Made by a program: the position numbers and the translations under genes. Of a DNA stretch of 14,342 nucleotides, positions 1 to 7,088 are shown in pieces. Below the pieces are notes generated by a model. That model was not told the DNA's origin, did not search any database, and worked only from the letters and a program-made list of their open reading frames with translations. Location: the NCBI GenBank assembly GCA_964423465.1, contig CAYRFK010000127.1, positions 1 through 14,342 of the forward strand, written 5' to 3'. The stretch's first letter is position 1; every line of letters begins with the position of its first letter. This DNA comes from VGWF01 sp964423465 (GTDB taxonomy: Bacteria > Verrucomicrobiota > Kiritimatiellia > PWTM01).

Positions 1-1
1 C

Positions 2-133
2 ATCGGTGCCATCGGATCCGCGCAGTTCACGGTCAACTGCATCGTTCCGGCTAAGTTAGTTGCTCGGCCTCACCATGAGTTCCTCTTCACGGTGATAGAG
101 TACGGGCCGCCCCGTGCCCGCGCCATGGGGTGA
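2..133 (+). CDS. possible C-terminal fragment of an unidentified ORF (left edge)
   Basis: A frame is open from the left edge to a TGA at 131-133, giving 43 codons. Its end reads HHEFLFTVIEYGPP followed by an Arg/Ala-rich tail. I do not recognise the family. Third-position GC is lower than in the neighbouring genes, so it may be chance. The opposite strand also has a short frame beginning at an ATG at 42 that runs off the edge (MQLTVNCADPMAPM), equally unidentified. The rest of 1-163 shows nothing I can name. Confidence 0.2.
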   Translation: MGAIGSAQFTVNCIVPAKLVARPHHEFLFTVIEYGPPRARAMG

Positions 134-154
134 ATCCCTACCCTGACATTGGAG

Positions 155-172
155 GCCCGGCAACTACCGGGC
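155..172. other. small GC hairpin spanning the fucosidase stop codon
   Basis: GCCCGG (155-160) and CCGGGC (167-172) form a perfect 6-bp inverted repeat around a 6-nt loop. The loop contains the complement of the fucosidase TAG stop (164-166). No T-run follows on the minus strand, so it is not a canonical intrinsic terminator. It could still slow the polymerase or protect the 3' end of the transcript. Confidence 0.3.
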
Positions 173-2236
173 TGGCGTGAGCGTCACGGCGCGAAGGTTG
201 ATGGCCTTCCAGGTCTTGGCATCCTGCGGGCGCATCGTGACCTCCACCTCGCCGGTCGCAGAGATCGCGAGGCGGCCGGCGGCCGTCTTCACATAGTTCG
301 TCCACGCACCGGTCAACGGCGCCTTCCCGGCCGCAACCGCGCCGCCGGCATCGACGGCGAAGGCAACATCATGGGACATGGCCGCGGTCTCGGCGGTCAC
401 GTCGTAGGCGCCGGGCTTCGGGATGAAGACCTTCCACGAAACCCAGTCGGACGCCTGATTCCAGCGTCCCAGGTTCGGCCGTCCGCCCACCGCCTCAAGC
501 TGGACCGTGCCGTGCGTCGCGGCGTCGGTCGCATCGAGCACGAGCGTGCCGTCGGTCCGCGGCCGGACGCAACCGGCGCCCTCGACGGACGGAACGACCG
601 GCGCGGACGCCGCGAGATCGAGCCCCGTGATCTTGAGCGCCCATGCGTGGTCGCAGGGCTTCCGCGCGGGCAGCGTGACGACCAGCGCATCCGCCTCGCG
701 ACGGAAGGCCAGTTTCCCGGGAGCGCCGACCAGTTCGACTCCGGTCACATCGCCCCGGATCCCGGGGGCGCCGGACGCGAGGCATCGGACCCGCAGCATG
801 CCGTCCCCGGGCCACGCCAGCGCCGTTGCGTAGAGCGCGCCGGCTTTCGTGGTGAAGCGGAGATCCTCCGCCGTGTAGGGCTTCTTCCGAACGTCCGTCT
901 GGCCGCCGTGGCGGCCCGCCTCGCCCTTCTCGACGACCGACGGCCCCTCTCCCATGATCTTCCACGGGCGCGTGCCGAAAACGCATTCGCGGTTCACGGC
1001 CATCCAAGCGGCCATGCCTTCGAGGAAGGCCTCCTCGTCCTCGTCGATCGTTCCGTTCCCCCGCACCGGGATGTTGAGCAGGAGGGTGCCGTTCTTGCTG
1101 CAGATGTCCATGAGCATGTGGACGACCTGCGTGACGGTCTTGTAGCCGTGTTTCTCGTGGATCGACCGGTTGTAGTGCCAGCCGCCGATGCAGGTATCGG
1201 TCTGCCACACGAACGGCTCGACGCGGGAGGAGACGCCGCGCTCGATGTCCCACACGAGGCACTTGCGCTGCTGTTCGTCGAGGCCCTTCGTGTTCATGAC
1301 GGCCTCGTTCCGGCCGCCATGCCATGCGGCGCTCGAGTTGTAGAGATGCGCGGCGATACTCAGCCCGTAGCTCTCGCTGACGGCCCGCAGCGGCAGCACA
1401 CCGTCATCGAAGTAGAGGAGGTCGGGCTTGTACGAGTCCAGAAGGTCGATCACGCGGTCGTAGAACTTGCGGCAGTAGGCGGGGGTCGGCGGGTCACCGG
1501 GGATGCGGTCCTTCGCCTTGCGGTCGATCGGATTCGAGTTCGGCTTGTGGCGTTGCGCATAGAGGTCCTGCGGATCGAATCCATCCCACCAGAGACCCTT
1601 GCCGTCGGCCTTCGTGAGGTTGCCGTCGTAGGGCACGCCCGCGAACGGACCGGCCTTGTCGGCCAGTTGCGCGACCTCGTACCACTCCCACGCGCGCCCG
1701 GCGTGCACGGTGACGCCGAAGCGCAGTCCGGCCGCTCGCGTGGCCTTCTCCCACATCCCGACGAGGTCCTTTTTCGGCCCGATGGCGACCGAGTTCCACG
1801 GCTGGTGCTTCGAGGCCCAGTTGTCGAAGTTGCAGTGGTGGTTGGCCATCATGACGAAGTACTGCGCACCGGCCTTCTTGTAGAGGTCGATCAGCCGGTC
1901 CGGGTCGAACTTGTCCGCCTTCCACGCGTTGCAAACGTCCTTGAACCCGAACTTCGAGGGATGCCCGTATTTCGCCAGGTGCGTCGTGTAATTGGCGTGC
2001 CCCTCGATGTACATGTTGCGGGCGTACCAGTCGCCGTCCTCGGGCTCGCATTGCGCGCCCCAGTGCGCCCAGATGCCGAACTTCGCATCCTGGAACCATT
2101 CGGGGCACTCGTAGGCCTCGAGGGACGACCACGAGGGCTCGAACGCGCCCTTCCGATAGGGCAGATCCTCCGCCGCCTGCGCGCCGCACGCCACCGCCAG
2201 CCCGACCGCGATCACCGTCGTCCGCATCCGCATCAT
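164..2236 (-). CDS. secreted alpha-L-fucosidase, GH29, with C-terminal accessory module
   Basis: This is a 690-aa retaining glycosidase expected to release alpha-L-fucose from glycans, in the periplasm or outside the cell. The start at 2236 has an upstream GGGAGGA 8 nt away and yields a signal peptide (MMRMRTTVIAVGLAVACGAQA, cut near residue 21). Upstream in-frame Met codons would bury that signal. The GH29 fold is shown by WFQDAKFGIWAHWG (about 47-60), NHHCNFDNW (about 132-140), the strand LLYFDDG with the likely nucleophile Asp about 277, a WQTDTC segment near 344-349, and NGTLLLNIPVRGNGTIDEDE. Many family members read HHDGF or HHDNF where this has HHCNF. GH29 enzymes are usually about 450-500 aa. 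Here a beta-rich segment follows, and the last ~110 residues (WNQASDWVSWKVFIPKPGAY onward) look like a carbohydrate-binding or DUF5077-like module. The gene diverges from the LamG gene and has no same-strand partner visible in the window. The natural substrate (fucoidan, host glycan or plant glycan) cannot be told. Confidence 0.9.
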   Translation of the reverse strand: MMRMRTTVIAVGLAVACGAQAAEDLPYRKGAFEPSWSSLEAYECPEWFQDAKFGIWAHWGAQCEPEDGDWYARNMYIEGHANYTTHLAKYGHPSKFGFKDVCNAWKADKFDPDRLIDLYKKAGAQYFVMMANHHCNFDNWASKHQPWNSVAIGPKKDLVGMWEKATRAAGLRFGVTVHAGRAWEWYEVAQLADKAGPFAGVPYDGNLTKADGKGLWWDGFDPQDLYAQRHKPNSNPIDRKAKDRIPGDPPTPAYCRKFYDRVIDLLDSYKPDLLYFDDGVLPLRAVSESYGLSIAAHLYNSSAAWHGGRNEAVMNTKGLDEQQRKCLVWDIERGVSSRVEPFVWQTDTCIGGWHYNRSIHEKHGYKTVTQVVHMLMDICSKNGTLLLNIPVRGNGTIDEDEEAFLEGMAAWMAVNRECVFGTRPWKIMGEGPSVVEKGEAGRHGGQTDVRKKPYTAEDLRFTTKAGALYATALAWPGDGMLRVRCLASGAPGIRGDVTGVELVGAPGKLAFRREADALVVTLPARKPCDHAWALKITGLDLAASAPVVPSVEGAGCVRPRTDGTLVLDATDAATHGTVQLEAVGGRPNLGRWNQASDWVSWKVFIPKPGAYDVTAETAAMSHDVAFAVDAGGAVAAGKAPLTGAWTNYVKTAAGRLAISATGEVEVTMRPQDAKTWKAINLRAVTLTPAR

Positions 2237-2243
2237 GGTCCGG

Positions 2244-2250
2244 TCCTCCC
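2244..2250 (-). promoter_or_regulatory. ribosome binding site of the fucosidase gene
   Basis: Read on the minus strand this is GGGAGGA, with the GGAGG core 8 nt before the ATG at 2236. It decides between this start and the in-frame upstream Met codons up to 2419. Confidence 0.7.
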
Positions 2251-2422
2251 GGGGCACATCCCGCCCCGCACGACCATCATGCCAGCCCTCCGGCCGGGTG
2301 CCATGGTTTGGATTGTCCGGGACATGCCAATTATTGACCCGGTCCGGCCTGCCGTTCTTCCTCACAGCCATTCTCCCGGCCTTCCTCGATGAGCGGGTCC
2401 GGACATCACCAGCCAACAATCA

Positions 2423-2450
2423 CGACACTCGACACTGGCCCCTCGCCACT
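2423..2450. repeat. degenerate tandem heptamer repeat
   Basis: Two perfect CGACACT units (2423-2429, 2430-2436) are followed in register by GGCCCCT and CGCCACT, giving four 7-bp units. A period of seven does not fit coding sequence, and the repeat lies in the intergenic region. Its role is unknown. Confidence 0.55.
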
Positions 2451-2462
2451 TTCCTCGCGGGC

Positions 2463-2492
2463 TTGACCTCGGAAGGCTCGGCGGACTACGGT
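2463..2492 (+). promoter_or_regulatory. possible sigma70-like promoter for the LamG gene
   Basis: TTGACC (2463-2468) and TACGGT (2487-2492) are separated by 18 nt. The predicted start near 2499 would leave a leader of about 40 nt before the ATG at 2541. The -10 match is weak and this is one of several conceivable pairs. Confidence 0.25.
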
Positions 2493-2507
2493 CGGGAGCG
2501 CATGAAC

Positions 2508-2521
2508 GGCCCGGCCGGGCC
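2508..2521. repeat. 14-bp perfect palindrome upstream of the LamG start
   Basis: GGCCCGGCCGGGCC is its own reverse complement. It sits in the predicted 5' leader, 19 nt before the ATG at 2541, and could fold in the mRNA or bind a dimeric regulator. Such GC palindromes also arise easily in DNA of this composition. Confidence 0.4.
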
Positions 2522-2540
2522 GCGATGCAACGGGAATCCG

Positions 2541-3413
2541 ATGATGAAGACGATTCTTCCGAACCTATCGGGGCGCTTGTCCCTCGCCGCCGCTGCAGCA
2601 TTCCTGGCCGCCACACCGGAATCCCCGGCACAGACGCCGGCCGCGACGAATCTGCCGGTTGCGGGGCTGGTCCTGCACTACGAATTCAACGAGGCGCCGA
2701 CCAACTGCGTCGTCGTGGACTCGAGCGGCAGGGGCAACGCCGGGCGGATTGCGGGCGCCGGATGGGTCGAGAAGGGCCGCGTGGGCGGCGGATGCGAGTT
2801 CGGCGCCACGGAGCAGTTCATCGTCGCGCCCGGCTCGCCGTCGCTGAGTTCGAAGCAGGTGACGTTCATGGTCTGGATCCGCGCGGCGGTGGACGTAACC
2901 GGGAAGACGCTGCTGGACCGGAACTCCGAAAAGGGATACGCATTGACCATCGGCGAGGGCACCAAGGGCGGGATGCGCGGGAAGGCCATGGCCTATGTCG
3001 CCGGGCATTCCTGCGCCAGCGACAATGCAGTCGCCGACAATTTCTGGCACCATCTCGCAGCGACGTACGACGGCGAAAAGCTGACGCTCTACGTCGACGG
3101 CGCGGCGCAGAAGCAGACGTCGGTGTGGAAGGGCGAGGCGGGCGCCCCCGGCACGGAGCTGACGATCGGCATGAACCGGTCCAATCCGGAGCCCGCGGCG
3201 AAGGGAGTGTCCTACGAGGGTGTGCTCGACGAAGTCCGGATCTACGACCGTGCGCTTGCCGGAACGGATGTCACGGCCATCTTCTCCGCCACGAAGCCCA
3301 AGTTCTCCAAGAACGAGGTCTCCCGCCGCATCGCCGAGCTCAAGGAATTGAAGGACCGCGGCCTGCTCCTCGACGACTTCTTCGCGCGCAAGATGAAGGA
3401 GTGCGAGCAGTAG
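2541..3413 (+). CDS. secreted LamG/concanavalin A-like protein with SHOCT-like C-terminus
   Basis: This is a 290-aa exported protein. The start at 2541 gives an N-terminus MMKTILPN, a hydrophobic Ala/Leu core and a likely cut after SPAQ or TPA. An ATG at 2502 is possible but would add 13 residues before the signal peptide. Residues about 45-250 form one LamG/pentraxin-like beta sandwich. Its hallmarks are LVLHYEFNE, DSSGRGNAG, the strand VTFMVWIRA, the core WHHLAATYDGEKLTLYVDG, and the closing GVLDEVRIYDRAL. Such domains usually bind carbohydrate or protein ligands and are abundant in PVC surface proteins. The last ~30 residues (RIAELKELKDRGLLLDDFFA and the following Lys-rich end) are a predicted helical pair resembling a SHOCT domain. 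The ligand is unknown. The gene diverges from the fucosidase, which would suit a shared glycan target, and converges on the PPC gene. Confidence 0.8.
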   Translation: MMKTILPNLSGRLSLAAAAAFLAATPESPAQTPAATNLPVAGLVLHYEFNEAPTNCVVVDSSGRGNAGRIAGAGWVEKGRVGGGCEFGATEQFIVAPGSPSLSSKQVTFMVWIRAAVDVTGKTLLDRNSEKGYALTIGEGTKGGMRGKAMAYVAGHSCASDNAVADNFWHHLAATYDGEKLTLYVDGAAQKQTSVWKGEAGAPGTELTIGMNRSNPEPAAKGVSYEGVLDEVRIYDRALAGTDVTAIFSATKPKFSKNEVSRRIAELKELKDRGLLLDDFFARKMKECEQ

Positions 3414-3426
3414 GCCGCATCGGCCT
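3412..3426. terminator. hairpin between convergent genes, possible weak terminator
   Basis: AGGCCG (3412-3417), loop CAT and CGGCCT (3421-3426) form a perfect 6-bp stem that begins inside the LamG TAG stop (3411-3413). It lies in the 42-bp gap between convergent stop codons, where a bidirectional terminator is expected. There is no T-tract on either side, so an intrinsic terminator is only a possibility. Confidence 0.35.
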
Positions 3427-3455
3427 TCCGCGACCGGCCTCCCTCCCGTTCCGCC

Positions 3456-5582
3456 CTACTTCGCCGACACGGCGGAAACCTTCGGCGCACCCGGTGCGGC
3501 CGGCTTTGCGGGCTCGGACTTCGAGGCCGGAGCCGGTGCGGCGGGTTTCGGCGTTGTCGGCGCAGGCTTGGCCGAGGCCACGACAACCGGCTCGGGCGGG
3601 GGCGGAAGGACGAGGGCCGCCAGTTCCTGCGCGGGAACCAGATGGCGCCACAGGAACGCCTGCATGCGGTCTTCCGAAGCCACCACAGTCCGGACGATCG
3701 CCCGGCCGGCGTTGGTCGCCACGCCTTCGATCCTCAGCGGGACGGGAAGGTGCGTCTCCCCCCGTTTGGCCTTGATCGAGATCCGGGCTGTGCTCTGCGT
3801 CCCGGAGAACGTGACACCGCCCATCTCGAACTCGTTCGTCGGGGAGGCGAGCCGCAGGCGGACCGGCCCGGTGAAGCCGTCCCGGCGAATCAGGTGCACG
3901 GTCGCGCTGGCCCAGTTGTTGCTGCGGAACGTCAGCCCCGAGGGGGCCGAGCGCAGGGCGAAATCCGGCATCGGGGGGCTGATGCGGAGGCGGTAGCCAT
4001 ACTCCGGCCCTCCGCCGTGCTGTGTATCGGACAGGCTTACGCGATAGATGCCGTTCGAGGGCAGGGTGACCATCAGCCGCGCATCGGCGTGATGGGTGTT
4101 GAGGCCGGTGCCTGCATCCTCCGCATCGTCGTTGATCGACAGGACGCGGCCGGCCTCGTCGGTGAACCGGAGCAGCGAATCCAACGGCGAATCGAGCCGC
4201 CGGGCCATGACCTCGGCCGCGATGGTCTCGCCGGCCCGGCCTTCGAATTCAAAAACGTCGCAGTCGCCGAGCCCGTTGATCAGCCCGTTGATCACCATCG
4301 GGAGCGACACGCGCTGAGCGCCCTTTTCAAGGTTGTTCGGCTCCTTCTCGGAGGTTTCGTTCAGCGTGCTGCGCTCGACCGGTATGCGGTTCGACACCAG
4401 CCCGCCCTTCCCGCGAGCGGTGACCCAGTAGACGCCGGGCGGGGCGTCCGCCGGTACGGCGCCCTCGATGGCGGTCTGATCGAGATTCCATCCGCGCACC
4501 GCGACCGTGGTCGGGATGCCGGCGGGTCCGCCCAGCGGGAACGCGGCCGCCACGAAGGGAAGTTCGCCGATCGTGGCGCGGTAAACGAAATCCTCGCGGC
4601 CGCGGAAGATCGAGTCGTGGATCGACAACTGGTACTCGCCGTCCGCCGGGACCTCGAACGCCAGCGTCGGGTCGGGCTTGAACCGGAAATCGTCCTTGTA
4701 GGCCACCTCGCGGCCGCGGGCATCGCGAAGCACCACGACGGGCTGGAACCAGCCCGGCACCGCGTCGGCCATATAGGGAACGAGTTCCCGGGCCTGGACG
4801 ATGATGACGAGCTTCTGCCCCTGCCGCGCCGCAAAGCGGTAGCGGTCCACCGTGCCGGACGTGACCTGGCCGTTGACGGTGCAGGGAAGACGGATGGTCA
4901 CCTCGTCGTCGTCCAAGTCGCTCCCCCCCCCCTCATCGCCGCCGCCGCCCATCATCATCGACATCATCATATCGGCGCCGCCCGTCGGGGCTGCCTTCTT
5001 CGGCTTCCGGCGGAGGCTCTGCCCCTCCTTGCCGAGCGTGATGAGGTGGCTCGTGGGAACCGGCGAACCCGCGTATTCGGGCACCTGGCCGACCATGAAG
5101 ACCAAGGGGTTCGAGATGCCTCGGTTCGACCGCACGCGCAGCTCGCGGGGACCGGGGGCTGCGTTCTTTCCCATCGTGATTTCGGCGACGACGAGATTGG
5201 CGATGGACGAACAGTGCGGCTGCTGGACGTATTCCTTGATCAGTTTCTCGAGTCGGGCGATGAGGTTGCTGTGCGCAGGGTCCGGCGGTTTCTTGTCCGG
5301 CGGCGTCTTGATTTCCCGCAGTTGCTCGCCGAGAAGCTGCATCTCCTGGGGATTCATCTTCTTGTTGTACTCAACGACGCGGGCCTTCACGTCGGCCCCG
5401 GTGACGTACACCCGGTCGACGCCCTCGAGCCCCTGCCCGCCGATCGTGATCTGGAACGTCGTGCCCTGCTGTCCGCCAGCCGGGTAGACGAATCCGATGT
5501 AGCTTTGCGCGCGCGCGCCCGGGACCGGGGCAAGCAGCAGAAGCCCAGCGGCCAGACCGGCCCACCGTGATACGTCATTCAT
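3456..5582 (-). CDS. exported PPC (pre-peptidase C-terminal) domain protein
   Basis: This 708-aa protein has no visible catalytic domain and is probably an extracytoplasmic binding or adhesion protein. The start at 5582 gives a signal peptide with a hydrophobic core AAGLLLLAPVPGARA, cut near residue 25. The longer frame reaching back to 5990 overlaps the DUF1501 gene and is not used. Residues about 26-70 look like an IPT/TIG-type beta domain (FVYPAGGQQGTTFQITIGGQ). Residues about 72-123 are charged and probably helical. A low-complexity Met/Gly/Asp stretch covers 204-226. The first PPC-like beta domain spans about 230-340 (GTVDRYRFAARQGQKLVI, DGEYQLSIHD). The second spans about 411-535 (EKEPNN, GDCDVFEFEGRAGETIAAEV, NGIYRVSLSD). 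The C-terminus (660-708) is a Pro/Ala/Lys tail like a wall-spanning or disordered linker. It is last in the DUF1549-DUF1501-PPC cluster, 83 nt after the DUF1501 stop. Confidence 0.8.
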   Translation of the reverse strand: MNDVSRWAGLAAGLLLLAPVPGARAQSYIGFVYPAGGQQGTTFQITIGGQGLEGVDRVYVTGADVKARVVEYNKKMNPQEMQLLGEQLREIKTPPDKKPPDPAHSNLIARLEKLIKEYVQQPHCSSIANLVVAEITMGKNAAPGPRELRVRSNRGISNPLVFMVGQVPEYAGSPVPTSHLITLGKEGQSLRRKPKKAAPTGGADMMMSMMMGGGGDEGGGSDLDDDEVTIRLPCTVNGQVTSGTVDRYRFAARQGQKLVIIVQARELVPYMADAVPGWFQPVVVLRDARGREVAYKDDFRFKPDPTLAFEVPADGEYQLSIHDSIFRGREDFVYRATIGELPFVAAAFPLGGPAGIPTTVAVRGWNLDQTAIEGAVPADAPPGVYWVTARGKGGLVSNRIPVERSTLNETSEKEPNNLEKGAQRVSLPMVINGLINGLGDCDVFEFEGRAGETIAAEVMARRLDSPLDSLLRFTDEAGRVLSINDDAEDAGTGLNTHHADARLMVTLPSNGIYRVSLSDTQHGGGPEYGYRLRISPPMPDFALRSAPSGLTFRSNNWASATVHLIRRDGFTGPVRLRLASPTNEFEMGGVTFSGTQSTARISIKAKRGETHLPVPLRIEGVATNAGRAIVRTVVASEDRMQAFLWRHLVPAQELAALVLPPPPEPVVVASAKPAPTTPKPAAPAPASKSEPAKPAAPGAPKVSAVSAK
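4923..4932. repeat. homopolymer G10 (C10 on plus strand) inside the PPC coding region
   Basis: Ten consecutive C on the plus strand are a G10 tract in the coding sequence. With the preceding GA they read Glu-Gly-Gly-Gly (residues about 217-220). A tract this long can gain or lose a base during replication, which here would shift the frame early in the gene. Confidence 0.9.
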
Positions 5583-5610
5583 GTCACACCCCGCCTTTAC
5601 AGATGTTCCC

Positions 5611-5647
5611 GCCGCATGGCGGCACGCGGGGCGGCCGGGCCGTCCCG
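5611..5647. other. hairpin-forming segment between DUF1501 and PPC genes
   Basis: The 83-nt gap holds GCCGC-ATG-GCGGC (5611-5623), a perfect 5-bp stem. It also holds a longer near-palindrome, CGGGGCGGCC (5627-5636) against GGCCGTCCCG (5638-5647), with one mismatch. Transcribed with the cluster, this could set the relative amounts of the two products. No T-run suggests termination. Confidence 0.35.
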
Positions 5648-5665
5648 CCGCAGCCACGTCAGCCA

Positions 5666-7030
5666 TCACATGATTTCCGTAAGGCGCCCCGCGGTCTTGG
5701 CGCCCTTCTCGGCCGGATTCAGCACCAGGGCCTGCAGTCCTTCCGGGTGCGGCAGCCTGGCGTTGGTGTCGATGCCGGCCAGATCGTAGATGCTGCCCAG
5801 GAGATCGATCGGGTAGACGGGCCGTTCGTTGACCGTCTCGCCCTTCTCGGTCGAGGTGCCGACCGTGCGTCCGCCCTTGAATCCGCCGCCGGCGACGAGG
5901 ACGGAGAACACGCTGCCGAAGTGGTTCCGTCCGCCGTTCCACGGTGGCTGCCAGTCGACCTTCGGCGAGCGGCCGAACTCGCCGCAGCACCAGACGATCG
6001 TTGAGGACAGCAGGCCGCGGTCCGACAGGTCCTGCATCAGCGTGGCCAGGCCCTGGTCAAGCTGCGGGCACTGCCGCTTCATCGTCGCGAAATGGTTCGA
6101 GTGCGTGTCCCATCCGCCCGGGTAGTTGATCGTGACATAGGGGACGCCGGCCTCCACGAGGCGCCGCGCGGCGAGGCAGTCCTGGCCGAACGTGTGGCGG
6201 CCGTACCGGTCGCGCAGCTTGGGATCCTCCTTGGAGAGATCGAACACCTCCTTGCCCTTGCCGAGGATCAGGCTGTAGGCGGCGTCCTCCGCATCCTTGG
6301 CGGCGGCGAGCTGGGGATTGTCCCCCATGGCGCCGCGCATCGTGTTCATCGAGGCGAGGAACTCGCGTCGCGCACCCTGGCGGGCGTCCGTGATGCCGCG
6401 CGCGACAACGCCCTCGACCTCGAAGCGTGTCGCGTTCGGATCGCCGCCGGTGGCGAAAGGCTTGTACTTGGGGCCGAGGAACCCGGCCTCGGAGAAGCGG
6501 CCCTGCGGCTGGGTGAGCACCACGTACGGCGGGATCAGGCCCTTGTAGCCCTGGTTGTAGCCCTTCAGCAGGGCGAAGATCGCGCCGATGCACGGATAGG
6601 CCAGCCGCTCGCCCGGCATATGGCCCGTCTGCATCAGGTAGGCGGCCGTCTCGTGGCCGTTGTTGCCGTGGGTCATGCTTCGCACGATCGAGAACTTGTC
6701 GGCCTGCTTGGCCATCTCCGGGAACAGGGCGCCGAGCCGGATCCCGCTGACCTTTGTCGAGATCGTGTCCTTGAAGTCGCCGGTGAAGTCGTAGCCGGCG
6801 TCGGGCTTCGGATCCCACGTGTCCGTGTGCGACATGCCGCCCCAGAGGAACACTTGGATGACCGACTGGGCCTTGGCCTTGGGCTTGGCCTGCGGCGCCG
6901 CGGGGGCGGCGGCCGGAACCGCCGCGAGAGCCCTGTCCCCCAGCACCAGGCCCGCCGCGCCGACGAGGCCGCCGCGGAGGACGTCGCGCCGCGACAGCGG
7001 CGTGTGGACTGCATTCGTGTTCGTGTTCAT
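5666..7030 (-). CDS. Tat-exported DUF1501 protein
   Basis: This 454-aa protein belongs to the DUF1501 family, placed in the alkaline-phosphatase/sulfatase-like superfamily; its reaction is not established. The start at 7030 has AGGAGA 8 nt upstream. The N-terminus carries a twin-arginine signal, SRRDVL (13-18), with hydrophobic GLVGAAGLVLG and a likely cut after ALA near residue 36, so it is probably exported folded. Family landmarks are GGMSHTDTWDPKP (about 64-76), the segment with VRSMTHGNNGHETAAYLMQTGH, WDTHSNHF (about 307-314), GEFGRSP (about 350-356), NGGRNHF (about 365-371) and the ending PVYPIDLLGSIYDLAGID. The His and Asp residues in these blocks are candidates for metal or substrate binding. 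It lies 58 nt downstream of the DUF1549/DUF1553 gene. The length is normal for the family. Confidence 0.92.
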   Translation of the reverse strand: MNTNTNAVHTPLSRRDVLRGGLVGAAGLVLGDRALAAVPAAAPAAPQAKPKAKAQSVIQVFLWGGMSHTDTWDPKPDAGYDFTGDFKDTISTKVSGIRLGALFPEMAKQADKFSIVRSMTHGNNGHETAAYLMQTGHMPGERLAYPCIGAIFALLKGYNQGYKGLIPPYVVLTQPQGRFSEAGFLGPKYKPFATGGDPNATRFEVEGVVARGITDARQGARREFLASMNTMRGAMGDNPQLAAAKDAEDAAYSLILGKGKEVFDLSKEDPKLRDRYGRHTFGQDCLAARRLVEAGVPYVTINYPGGWDTHSNHFATMKRQCPQLDQGLATLMQDLSDRGLLSSTIVWCCGEFGRSPKVDWQPPWNGGRNHFGSVFSVLVAGGGFKGGRTVGTSTEKGETVNERPVYPIDLLGSIYDLAGIDTNARLPHPEGLQALVLNPAEKGAKTAGRLTEIM

Positions 7031-7038
7031 GGCATCCG

Positions 7039-7044
7039 TCTCCT
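7039..7044 (-). promoter_or_regulatory. ribosome binding site of the DUF1501 gene
   Basis: AGGAGA on the minus strand, 8 nt before the ATG at 7030. It selects this start over the in-frame ATG at 7111, which would overlap the preceding gene and place 27 residues before the Tat signal. Confidence 0.7.
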
Positions 7045-7088
7045 GCTTCCGCTTCCGTTGTGCAAACTCCGCCCCGCCCGCCCGCCTG

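Larger units (their letters stand above)
2237..2540. promoter_or_regulatory. divergent intergenic region, fucosidase / LamG protein
   Basis: These 304 bp separate two genes transcribed away from each other and must contain promoters for both. A small palindrome CAAT-T-ATTG lies at 2328-2336 in the only AT-rich spot and could be an operator or a promoter element. A possible plus-strand promoter, a heptamer repeat and a 14-bp palindrome are listed separately. I see no convincing coding sequence or riboswitch. Open frames that cross the region continue from antisense shadows of the fucosidase. Confidence 0.5.

Noticed and set aside
1..80. Possible integron attC or insertion-sequence edge around TAAGTTAGTTGC
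   Set aside because: The core sites do not match the RYYYAAC/GTTRRRY pattern and no terminal inverted repeat or duplication is visible.
149..2392. Long plus-strand frame of 747 codons opposite the fucosidase
   Set aside because: It is antisense to a gene with clear GH29 motifs, is rich in Arg/Ala/Gly/Val without any recognisable domain, and is expected from high third-position GC.
2237..2419. 61-codon N-terminal extension of the fucosidase
   Set aside because: A strong Shine-Dalgarno and a signal peptide mark the start at 2236.
4096..5570. Plus-strand frames opposite the PPC gene
   Set aside because: They have no domain or start signal, and the opposite strand carries a signal peptide and two PPC-like domains.
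5583..5990. 136-codon N-terminal extension of the PPC gene
   Set aside because: It overlaps the DUF1501 gene in another frame, is Arg-rich without structure, and would place the signal peptide internally.
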